Assembly: GCA_016201905.1 (NCBI GenBank)
Contig: JACQBQ010000014.1
Span: forward strand, 62,001 to 126,000
Direction of reading: 5' to 3'
Source of the DNA: Candidatus Melainabacteria bacterium
Lineage (GTDB): Bacteria > Cyanobacteriota > Vampirovibrionia > 2-02-FULL-35-15
Length of the DNA: 64,000 bases
In this document: positions 36,507-44,222 of the stretch, piece after piece
How positions within the stretch are numbered: position 1 is the stretch's first letter
How the letters are laid out: every line of letters starts with the position of its first letter
Notes under the pieces: model-generated
What the model saw: the letters and a program-made list of their open reading frames with translations, nothing else
Databases searched by the model: none
What the model was told of the DNA's origin: nothing
Made by a program: the position numbers and the translations under genes

Positions 36507-37922
36507 ATGAATATGAAAGTTCCAGAAGATTTTACTAAAACAAATATTGGTAGTAAGCTCCAAGTAAACAACAATGTTAATTATGGTGCAAATGAGGATA
36601 ATTATCTTCTTCTTCCGCAATCTCAAGAAGCAGAACAAGCTGTACTAGGTGCCGTATTAGCACAAAATGATTGTCTGAATAAAATAATTGAAACCTTAAA
36701 AAATCCTAAAGCATTTTATAGACCTGCTCATCAAATTATTTATGATGCAATTTTAAGCTTATATGAAAGAAATGAAGCTATTGATCCGTTGACTGTATCT
36801 GAGTATTTGCAAAATAAAGGCAACCTTGATGAGATTGGTGGGAGGTATTATTTAGGATTGCTTTTATCACATGCTCCGCTGGCAATTAATGCGGAAAGGT
36901 ATGCACAAATAGTCATTGAAAAATCATTACTGAGAGAAATTATTTTTGCAGGCAATCAAATTTCAAGAATTGGATATGAAGAAGACCAGGCTGATTTTGC
37001 GATTGAAAAATCTGAGCAATTGATTTTTAATTTGGCGCAAAAGAGAACAACCCAAACACTTATACCGATCAGTAGTTTGGTGAATGATACATGGGAGAAA
37101 TTAGAACAACGAGAACAAAAAAAAGGTGAGCTTTTAGGGCTGGATACTGGTTTCTATGATTTTAATTCTCTTACATCGGGTTTGCAAAAATCAGATTTAA
37201 TAGTAGTGGCAGCAAGGCCCAGTATGGGTAAAACAGCACTTGCACTAAACATTGCTGAACATGTTGGAGTAGCATTAAAAAAAGTTGTAGCAGTATTTAG
37301 TTTGGAAATGTCAAAAGAGCAAGTGATTCAAAGAATGGTTTGTACAAGGGCTGGAGTAGATGCTACAAAGATGAGGTTTGGTCAACTTGGTCAGGATGAT
37401 TGGACCAAACTAGGTGTTGCGTTCGGAGATTTAGGAGATGCACAAATTTATGTAGATGACACTGCTATTTTAACTGTTATGGAGATGAAAGCAAAATCAA
37501 GAAGACTAAAAGCAGAGCTTGGAAAGCTTGACCTGATTATAATTGACTACCTGCAGTTAATGGAAGGACATAGATCTGATAATCGGGTGCAGGAAATCTC
37601 TGATATTTCAAGAGGTCTAAAAGCTTTAGCAAGAGAAATAGATGTACCAGTTATTGCTATAAGCCAGCTTTCAAGAGCTGTAGAGGCAAGGCAAAATAAA
37701 AAACCGATGTTGTCTGATTTGCGTGAGAGTGGTTCTATAGAACAAGATGCAGATATTGTTACATTTATTTATCGTGATGAATACTATAATCCGGATACTA
37801 CAAGCAAAGGTGAAGCAGAGATTATTATTGCAAAACAACGTAACGGACCTACAGGACGAATCACATTATTGTTTCAGCCAAACATTACAAAGTTTAGAAA
37901 TCCTGCAAGGACTTTTGTGTAA
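36507..37922 (+). CDS. dnaB: Replicative DNA helicase DnaB
   Basis: 471 residues from the ATG at 36507, the usual DnaB length; an earlier in-frame ATG at 36450 would add 19 odd hydrophobic/His residues. The TATAAT just before 36507 makes the downstream start attractive. The N-terminal domain begins LPQSQEAEQAVLGAVL, and the RecA-like motor has Walker A RPSMGKTALALNIAEH, FSLEMSKEQVIQRM, Walker B LDLIIIDYLQLM, and ISQLSRAVEARQNKKPMLSDLRESGSIEQDAD and AKQRNGPTG. It unwinds DNA at the fork as a hexamer. No intein is present. dnaG, its primase partner, ends this window. Confidence 0.94.
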   Translation: MNMKVPEDFTKTNIGSKLQVNNNVNYGANEDNYLLLPQSQEAEQAVLGAVLAQNDCLNKIIETLKNPKAFYRPAHQIIYDAILSLYERNEAIDPLTVSEYLQNKGNLDEIGGRYYLGLLLSHAPLAINAERYAQIVIEKSLLREIIFAGNQISRIGYEEDQADFAIEKSEQLIFNLAQKRTTQTLIPISSLVNDTWEKLEQREQKKGELLGLDTGFYDFNSLTSGLQKSDLIVVAARPSMGKTALALNIAEHVGVALKKVVAVFSLEMSKEQVIQRMVCTRAGVDATKMRFGQLGQDDWTKLGVAFGDLGDAQIYVDDTAILTVMEMKAKSRRLKAELGKLDLIIIDYLQLMEGHRSDNRVQEISDISRGLKALAREIDVPVIAISQLSRAVEARQNKKPMLSDLRESGSIEQDADIVTFIYRDEYYNPDTTSKGEAEIIIAKQRNGPTGRITLLFQPNITKFRNPARTFV

Positions 37923-37959
37923 TTATGAATCCATGAGTTCATTTTATTATGAAGGTCCT

Positions 37960-38916
37960 TTATTTATGTAATTTAGCAGTCTTCAAAATAATTTCAACAA
38001 GCTCATCGTATTTAATGCCAGCATGTGCGGCTTGTGCTGGGAGATCGCTTGTATCTGTCATGCCAGGGAGTGAATTTATTTCTAAAAGGTATGCATTATT
38101 GTCTTTATCAAGAATGTAATCAACTCTTCCAAAAGAAGAGCATCCTACTGATGAAAATATTTTAATTGAAATATCTTCAATTTTTTGTATGGTCTGCAAG
38201 TCTAACTTTGCTGGCAAAATAAATTCAGTCATTCCTTTTGTGTATTTTGCAGCATAGTCATAAAACTCATTTTTTGGTTTTAACTCAAGAATTGGTAAAG
38301 CTTTGAATCTGTTTTCAATTTCAAGAATGCTTACTGTAAGTTCTCTGCCAGAGATATATTCTTCGATTAAATAGTCAGCTTCATCTAAATTTATATTATG
38401 TAACTTATCTTCAAGCTCGCTCAGGCTTTTAATTTTATAAGTGTTTACACTGGAGCCATCGCCCCTTGGTTTTAAAAATATTGCTTTATGTTTGTGGGAA
38501 AGCTCATTCCATATTGTTTTTAAGTCTAAGGAAGTCTCGTTTGATTTTTTTAATAGATATGCTTTTGGATTTAAAATTGCATTGCTTGTTGCTATTTGTT
38601 TTGTCAGCCATTTATCCATGCTTATAGCACTTCCTGTAACAGATGAGCCAGTGTATGGAATTTTTAGCCATTCAAGTATTCCTTGGAGAGAACCGTCTTC
38701 TCCATATTTCCCGTGAGTAACTAAAAACGCTATTTCTATCTTGTCTTTTAATTTAAATAAATCTTCAACAGATTTAATATCAACAAGCAATGTGTTTTTG
38801 TAGCCAAGTCTGTTAAATGCATTAAAGCAGTTTGATCCGGAACGTAAGGATATTTCCCTTTCACTTGATATGCCGCCGCAAAGTACTCCGATTTTAGTTT
38901 GTTTTGTTATCTCCAT
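37960..38916 (-). CDS. ddl: D-alanine--D-alanine ligase
   Basis: 318 residues. ATP-grasp fold with the family's motifs: VLCGGISSEREISLRSG at the N-terminus, LVTHGKYGEDGSLQG, IPYTGSSVTGSAISMDK, FLKPRGDGSSV, IEEYISGRELTVSILE, and the C-terminal RVDYILDKDNNAYLLEINSLPGMT with metal-binding glutamate and Asn. It makes the D-Ala-D-Ala dipeptide for peptidoglycan, so a wall is expected. Size fits DdlB. It converges with dnaB (37-bp spacer). The ATG start has a weak purine-rich leader only. Confidence 0.96.
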   Translation of the reverse strand: MEITKQTKIGVLCGGISSEREISLRSGSNCFNAFNRLGYKNTLLVDIKSVEDLFKLKDKIEIAFLVTHGKYGEDGSLQGILEWLKIPYTGSSVTGSAISMDKWLTKQIATSNAILNPKAYLLKKSNETSLDLKTIWNELSHKHKAIFLKPRGDGSSVNTYKIKSLSELEDKLHNINLDEADYLIEEYISGRELTVSILEIENRFKALPILELKPKNEFYDYAAKYTKGMTEFILPAKLDLQTIQKIEDISIKIFSSVGCSSFGRVDYILDKDNNAYLLEINSLPGMTDTSDLPAQAAHAGIKYDELVEIILKTAKLHK

Positions 38917-39046
38917 ATTTTTATATTGTAGCTTAAGGTGTGAGGTACAATAATTAATGATTTCAAATTTAGATACTAAGGAATATTAATAGACAAGCTA
39001 AGAATACTCTGATTGCTGCAATATGAGATTTTTCCGATAGAAAAAT

Positions 39047-40207
39047 ATGCAAAGGACCTGTAGTGAAATAAATGAAAAGATAAAAGCTGGTAAAGCTTCT
39101 GTACTTACTGCGCTAGAAGCTAAATCTTTAATTGCTGAAAAAGGTTTCAAAACTTTTTTAAATACAGTTGATATTGTTACAACGGCTAGTTTTGAAATGA
39201 ATACAAATTCAGTTTTGTACTTAAATTTTGGTCAGACTGATCCACTTATTTATTTTTCTGAGGTATCTATTAACAATGTTCCAGCATATCCTGCAGGACC
39301 AACTGATTTGGTTTTGCCTTGCGTTTCTTTTTCAAAAGATGATCATAAGTATAGTGGAGCTAATGTTTTGGAAGAATTGATAAAAGGCAATGATTTACAC
39401 CTGAAAGCTATTGGTAGAAATCTTGAAGTCTTTCCAAATAAAGAATTTGAAACCTGGTTTAATTTAAAAAACTTGAACCATGGACGTTTATTGTTAAATC
39501 AAGCTGTTAATCAAAACAATATTGTGGCGACCAACTCTGGAGACAAAGATATAAATTCCCATATGGGTACACTGATTGCTCATCTGGAAAATTCCACATA
39601 TAACTCCTCTAGCTGTTTAAATCCTCTTGTTAATGATCCTTTTTGCAAGACAATTGGTATTGGAAGCAGAATCTGGGTTGCAGGAGCAACTGGCTATATA
39701 GTAGGACATGGCAGTAATCACAACCCACTTCAAAAGAGAAATGATTTTAATGTGCCTGTTGGATCGGCAATTACATTATCAGCTATTGCAGAAATTGGAA
39801 ACATGAATTCAAAATGGGTCCGAGGAGGGTTTTTAAAGTCTTTCGGCCCGGTATTATATATTGGCGTTGGAATACCGATACCTGTTTTAAATGAGGAGAT
39901 TGCTTCTAGCATTGCAATTACTGATGACAAAATTCACTCAACAATTGTAGATTTTTCTATACCTCGCCGCACTAAGCCTACATTTGGGTTATGTACTTAC
40001 AGTGAGCTGAGGTCAAGTACGGTTTTAATTAACAAAAAGCCTACTCTTTCAGCTCCATTATCTAGTATGGCAGGTGCTATTGAGATAACTCAGCTTGTAA
40101 AAGAATCCATATTAAGTAAAAATCTATTATTGTCTGAGCCAATATCAGCTATCAACATGAATGTAGAAGTTAAAAAACTTGACTCTAGATTGGCGGAGTT
40201 GGTTTAG
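39047..40207 (+). CDS. DUF39/HcyBio family protein (homocysteine-biosynthesis type)
   Basis: 386 residues. Family landmarks: VTALEAKSLIAEKG-like N-terminus (here VLTALEAKSLIAEKG), VTTASFEMNTNSVLYLNFGQTDP, PAGPTDLVLPCVSF, IGIGSRIWVAGATGYIVGHGSNH, and GVGIPIPVLNEE. DUF39 proteins in methanogens and some anaerobes are L-aspartate semialdehyde sulfurtransferases, which make homocysteine without O-acylhomoserine. The conserved cysteine needed for sulfur transfer is likely that in the NPLVNDPFCKTIGIGSR segment. Usually a NIL/4Fe-4S partner protein is needed; none is adjacent. This points to an anaerobic-style methionine route, an inference from family. Confidence 0.85.
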   Translation: MQRTCSEINEKIKAGKASVLTALEAKSLIAEKGFKTFLNTVDIVTTASFEMNTNSVLYLNFGQTDPLIYFSEVSINNVPAYPAGPTDLVLPCVSFSKDDHKYSGANVLEELIKGNDLHLKAIGRNLEVFPNKEFETWFNLKNLNHGRLLLNQAVNQNNIVATNSGDKDINSHMGTLIAHLENSTYNSSSCLNPLVNDPFCKTIGIGSRIWVAGATGYIVGHGSNHNPLQKRNDFNVPVGSAITLSAIAEIGNMNSKWVRGGFLKSFGPVLYIGVGIPIPVLNEEIASSIAITDDKIHSTIVDFSIPRRTKPTFGLCTYSELRSSTVLINKKPTLSAPLSSMAGAIEITQLVKESILSKNLLLSEPISAINMNVEVKKLDSRLAELV

Positions 40208-40230
40208 ATTGAAAAAGTAAAAAAATAAAA

Positions 40231-41364
40231 GTGAAATTTAAATTCTCTAAAATGCTAAATGTAAACCATATACTGAAACACAAAGTTTGCTTTTCTGTTC
40301 TTTTATTTGTATTTTTCTTTTTAAATTTATTTTTAACTTCACAGGCTGAGTCTGTTATTTCTGAATTGCTTAATTTACGGGCTGAGAACAATTCAATATT
40401 AATCGATGTTGCAAAAAAATATCCTGAAATAAAATTTACTCAACTTCATGAAAATAAGAATAAGATTTTAATTGAACTTTTGGATTCAAAGTATCATGAT
40501 TCATTTCACTTTGATATCCCACTAAAGCAGGGTTTATTAAACGGATTAAATTTTTTGGAAGATGCTTCTATTGGTGAATCACAGAATCTAAGTGAACATA
40601 GGAAAGTCTCTATTTTGCTAACTTTAAAAGAGGGCTTAGGTTTTAAACCTAAAATTCAATCTACCCAAAACAATACTGTGTCAATTTTGTTTTTGCCGAT
40701 AGAGAGCAATGTCTCGCAAAATCAAGCAAGCATTGTCTCTGATGATAAAAATTTAAATTCTAATGAGAACAATATTACTGAAGAATATAATAAGGCTGTA
40801 GGTGAACAGTTGAAAGGAAACCTGGATCAGGCAGAAAAATTATATAAAGAAATAATTTCTAAAGATACAAATTTTTATTTAGCCAGATATAATCTGTCAA
40901 AGATTTATATTGATAAACAGATGTATGAAGAAGCTCAATCAGTTTTAAATTCATTACTTAAAGATATTGGTGAATTGCCAAAAGGTACTGTTGAACAAAA
41001 ACTACTCTCATTGATTCATAATACGTCGGGTTCAATTTGTTTGTTGAACGGTAATTATGATAAAGCTCTATCTAAATTCCAGGAGGTTATAGAGAATGAT
41101 TCATCTTTTTATCAGGCTTACTATAACATTGCTTTGGTTTATGAAAAAGAATCAAAACTAAAAGAAGCAATAAAAAATTTAAAAAAAACAATTGAACTAA
41201 ATTCAGCTTTTGCTGATGCATATTTTCATCTGGGCAGCTTAGAGCTTTTAAGCAAAGATAAAAGTGATGCAATTGCTAATTTTAAAAAGGTTTTAGAGCT
41301 TGTGCCAGGTACTAAAGTTGCTGAACTAAGCCAAAAGGAGCTAAGTAGCCTTGTTAAAAAATAA
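40231..41364 (+). CDS. TPR-repeat exported protein
   Basis: 377 residues from a GTG; an ATG at 40252 is an alternative. A signal peptide (CFSVLLFVFFFLNLFLTSQA, cut near SQA) is followed by about 140 residues of mixed beta that may be an AMIN-like or cargo domain, then at least four TPR units (about 185-375): YNKAVGEQLKGNLDQAEKLY, ARYNLSKIYIDKQMYEEA, GSICLLNGNYDKALSKFQ, YYNIALVYEKESKLKEA, and FHLGSLELLSKDKSDA. A periplasmic scaffold role is likely. Its end overlaps the TTG of the lipoate-ligase-like gene by 14 bases, and that gene's AAGGAG lies inside its last codons. Confidence 0.8.
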   Translation: MKFKFSKMLNVNHILKHKVCFSVLLFVFFFLNLFLTSQAESVISELLNLRAENNSILIDVAKKYPEIKFTQLHENKNKILIELLDSKYHDSFHFDIPLKQGLLNGLNFLEDASIGESQNLSEHRKVSILLTLKEGLGFKPKIQSTQNNTVSILFLPIESNVSQNQASIVSDDKNLNSNENNITEEYNKAVGEQLKGNLDQAEKLYKEIISKDTNFYLARYNLSKIYIDKQMYEEAQSVLNSLLKDIGELPKGTVEQKLLSLIHNTSGSICLLNGNYDKALSKFQEVIENDSSFYQAYYNIALVYEKESKLKEAIKNLKKTIELNSAFADAYFHLGSLELLSKDKSDAIANFKKVLELVPGTKVAELSQKELSSLVKK

Positions 41365-42052
41365 ATCAAATATATTAGCTGAAACGAGTCCCTGTTGGTA
41401 TTTTTTAAATACTAAAGTTAATGATGGCTCTTTCAACATGTCATGTGATTTGCTTCTCTTAAATAGGCTATTTGAAGGTGTTTTAGACTTACCACTTTTA
41501 CGCGTTTATGGATGGAATGAATCTACATATTCTATTGGTGCAAATCAAAAATATACTGAACCTCACCTTTCAGAACATCCTGTAGTTAAGCGTATAAGCG
41601 GTGGTCAAGCGGTTTTGCATGGTAATGCAAATAATGAGCTAACTTATTCAATTGTCATTAAGTGTCAAAAGAATTTTAAAAAACTGTATGAAGATATTGG
41701 AGAGTTGCTAATTCTTTTTCTAAGTAAATATGGTCTTAGAGCTTCTATAGGTTACTCTAAACAGAGTTATTTGAAAACTTTTAATTGCTTTGATTCCAAG
41801 ACACCAGCAGATATAGTAGTGAATGATATTAAAATTATTGGAAGTGCTCAATACAGAAAAAAAGATTGTATCCTACAACATGGTTCTATAAAGCTAGATT
41901 TAATACGAAAATTGTCCCAAAAGGAGCTTTCGTTTGAAATGACTGCTTATGATTTGAAAAGTACATTTGAGAGATTACTGAAAATCAAATTTATCGATTA
42001 TTCTTTAGTGACTACAGACTGTGAGAAAATAAACTATATAAGTGCTGCTTGA
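41351..42052 (+). CDS. Lipoate--protein ligase/octanoyltransferase-family protein (LplA/LipM-like)
   Basis: 233 residues. TTG start supported by AAGGAG 10 bases upstream, within the TPR gene; without it the fold would lose its first strand (WYFLNTKVNDGSFNMSCDLLLL). BPL/LPL catalytic-domain signatures: YGWNESTYSIGANQK, VVKRISGGQAVLHGN (the RxxGGxAVxH motif), and the lysine-containing DIKIIGSAQYRKKDCILQHGSI. A cysteine in FNCFDSKTPADIVV, ahead of the lysine, is like the LipM active-site position and suggests an acyl transferase. It attaches lipoyl/octanoyl groups to lipoyl domains. bioB is next, 24 bp on; the two act on related cofactors. Confidence 0.82.
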   Translation: MLKNKSNILAETSPCWYFLNTKVNDGSFNMSCDLLLLNRLFEGVLDLPLLRVYGWNESTYSIGANQKYTEPHLSEHPVVKRISGGQAVLHGNANNELTYSIVIKCQKNFKKLYEDIGELLILFLSKYGLRASIGYSKQSYLKTFNCFDSKTPADIVVNDIKIIGSAQYRKKDCILQHGSIKLDLIRKLSQKELSFEMTAYDLKSTFERLLKIKFIDYSLVTTDCEKINYISAA

Positions 42053-42076
42053 TAGCTGAAAGTAAAACTATAAATT

Positions 42077-43045
42077 ATGAAAGCAAATATTATTAGTAAA
42101 TCTGAAGTAAGCCAAAACTATACGAAAGATTATGTAAAAGAGATTTATGATTTGCCGTTTTTAGAACTTCTTTTTAATGCACAGTCTGTTCACCGCTTAC
42201 ATCAGCCTATAAATAAAGTACAGTTATGTACTTTAAGTAATATTAAAAGTGGAAACTGTCCAGAAGATTGTAAGTATTGTCCACAGAGCTCTAGGTATAA
42301 AACAGAAATTGAAAAATATACACTATTATCAAATGATGAAATTTTAAAGCAAGCAATAAATGCAAAAGAAAATGGTGCAACCAGATTTTGTATGGGAGCT
42401 GCATGGCGAAGTGCACCTGATAATAGTGAGTTTGATGAGATTTTAAATTTAGTTAGGAAAGTAGCAAAATTAAATGTAGAGGTCTGCTGTACGTTAGGAA
42501 TGCTATCTCAGGAACAAGCATATAAATTAAAAGAAGCTGGTTTAACTGCATACAATCATAATTTGGATACATCTGAAAATTTTTATAAAGAAATTATTTC
42601 AACAAGAACTTATAAAGATCGCTTAGAGACGATTCAGTATGTATCAAATGCTGGTATTCAGGTCTGTTGTGGTGGAATTATTGGTTTAGGGGAAAGTCAG
42701 GATGACAGAATTGAACTAATTAAAACACTAGCAAATCTTAATCCCCAGCCTGAGTCAGTTCCTATAAATGTTTTGATGAAGGTTAAAGGTACACCGTTAG
42801 AAGCTGAGGTTGATATTGATCCTTTTGAACTAGTTAGAACCATTGCAACTTCTAGAATACTTTTGCCAAAAGCTAAAGTCAGGCTTTCAGCAGGTAGGCT
42901 TAATATGAGCCATGAGCTTCAGGCTTTATGCTTTATGGCTGGTGCAAATAGTATATTTATTGGTGAAAAGTTATTGACTACAAAAAACCCGGATTTAAGT
43001 GATGATGAAGTATTATTTAAGAAACTTAAACTGGAAGCATTGTAG
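42077..43045 (+). CDS. bioB: Biotin synthase
   Basis: 322 residues. Radical-SAM motif CxxxCxxC is in SGNCPEDCKYCPQSSRY, with TRFCMGAAWR and EVCCTLGMLSQEQAYKLKEAGL following. The [2Fe-2S] ligands are consistent: cysteines in CMGA, CCTL, CCGG, and the arginine of RLSAGRLNM. YNHNLDTSENFY, GIIGLGESQDDRIEL, and PINVLMKVKGTPLE complete the barrel. It inserts sulfur into dethiobiotin using SAM. A biotin-dependent carboxylase is not in the window. It is 24 bp behind the lipoate-ligase-like gene, and a large imperfect palindrome follows its stop. Confidence 0.96.
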   Translation: MKANIISKSEVSQNYTKDYVKEIYDLPFLELLFNAQSVHRLHQPINKVQLCTLSNIKSGNCPEDCKYCPQSSRYKTEIEKYTLLSNDEILKQAINAKENGATRFCMGAAWRSAPDNSEFDEILNLVRKVAKLNVEVCCTLGMLSQEQAYKLKEAGLTAYNHNLDTSENFYKEIISTRTYKDRLETIQYVSNAGIQVCCGGIIGLGESQDDRIELIKTLANLNPQPESVPINVLMKVKGTPLEAEVDIDPFELVRTIATSRILLPKAKVRLSAGRLNMSHELQALCFMAGANSIFIGEKLLTTKNPDLSDDEVLFKKLKLEAL

Positions 43046-43055
43046 GTATAGTAAA

Positions 43056-43203
43056 CCTCTGAAGTAATGTAATCAATCCGATTTTAATTAAAAGCGAGCA
43101 GACAATTTTTTGCGCAGCGAGTATAGGAACGCGCGCAGCAAGCAAAAAATTTAGTCTGCGAGCCAATGAAAATTGGGTTTTGAGATTTACCAAACTTTAG
43201 AGG
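43056..43203. repeat. About 150-bp imperfect palindrome between bioB and the glycosyltransferase gene
   Basis: Left arm CCTCTGAAG (43056-43064) matches right arm CTTTAGAGG (43195-43203). Inward, GCAGAC then ATTTTTTGC on the left (around 43098-43113) mirrors GCAAAAAATT then GTCTGC on the right (43142-43159), with small bulges, and CCGATTTT mirrors AAAATTGGG. The centre is GC-rich (GCGC repeats at 43112-43140). It lies between convergent genes, so it could end transcription from both sides, or be a MITE-like element or structured RNA. No coding sequence lies within it. Confidence 0.6.
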
Positions 43204-43241
43204 AATACCATATTTTGCTGAAGGACAGAAAAATAATGAAA

Positions 43242-44222
43242 TTAAAATGTTGGATCTTTGAGAGGTATTTTAAACCAGAGTCTTAAAAACTCACGTAATT
43301 GGCCAAGCACTCTAATTAACTTAAACTGTCCCCACAAAGAAATCTTGTCATTAAAAAGCAATACCCCAAATAAAAAGAAACCAAAGTAGTAAGGAATTAA
43401 AATAAGAAGCCTTACTGTAAACCTTACAAAATCAAGTAAAGGTAAGCCTCTTCCACCTTTTCTAACCGTTGAAATCCCATTTCTATAGTGCCAGCTTTTT
43501 ATAAACTCTTTGCTCATACGGTATGTAGAAACAGGATGGTAAACAACTGCATTTGGATAATAAAATATTTTTTCATTTGCTCTAAGCAGCCTTGAGCAGA
43601 ACTCAGTGTCTTCACATGGTATGCCACCATAACCAACCCTTCCTAGATCTTCTCTAAAACCTCCATGCTTTTCAAAAAGCTCTTTATAAATCCACATATT
43701 TGCACCAATTGGATTTGTTTCTTCTTTTGATAGTGGATAAAGACTTTCAGCCTTACCGTTATCATGCGCTGGAAATATTTTTTGGCTAAGTGAAAAGAAA
43801 CCAATTAAATTAATATAGTCAGGCTTTTCTTTTTCCCAAAGTGGAACTACTCGTCCACCAAAAGCTTTATATGGGTACTTTGCTGTCGATGTAAGTATTT
43901 CATTAAGCCAGTTCTGCTCTAATACAATGTCGTCATCTATAAAAGCAATGATTTTACTACTTGCTAATTTAAGACCTTTATTTCTTGAAATTGCAAGCCC
44001 TTGCCTAGGTTCAAATTCATAGATTAGAAAATCACAGTTTTTTCCCTGTTCTAAAACTGTTTCTTTTGTCTCATCATTTGAATTATTGTCTATTAATAGT
44101 ATTTCAAGATCATTTCTTGCTTGGGCTTTAACCTGTTTAATTAATTCTGACAACAATGGCTTTAAAAGTTTTGCTCTATTATAGGTACAGAGTAAAATAG
44201 TTAGGTATCTTGCATTATTCAT
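43242..44222 (-). CDS. Family 2 glycosyltransferase
   Basis: 326 residues. GT-A fold of family 2: YLTILLCTYNRAKLLKPLLSEL, IDNNSNDETKETV, QGLAISRNKGLKLASSK, and the DXD-like metal site IAFIDDDIVLE; the acceptor-side ED motif is PCEDTEFCSRLL. A C-terminal hydrophobic stretch (FVRFTVRLLILIPYYFGFFLFGVLLF) is a probable membrane anchor. Sugar and acceptor unknown, perhaps surface polysaccharide. Its ATG is immediately next to the mutS ATG (CATATG at 44220-44225) with no bases between. Confidence 0.9.
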   Translation of the reverse strand: MNNARYLTILLCTYNRAKLLKPLLSELIKQVKAQARNDLEILLIDNNSNDETKETVLEQGKNCDFLIYEFEPRQGLAISRNKGLKLASSKIIAFIDDDIVLEQNWLNEILTSTAKYPYKAFGGRVVPLWEKEKPDYINLIGFFSLSQKIFPAHDNGKAESLYPLSKEETNPIGANMWIYKELFEKHGGFREDLGRVGYGGIPCEDTEFCSRLLRANEKIFYYPNAVVYHPVSTYRMSKEFIKSWHYRNGISTVRKGGRGLPLLDFVRFTVRLLILIPYYFGFFLFGVLLFNDKISLWGQFKLIRVLGQLREFLRLWFKIPLKDPTF

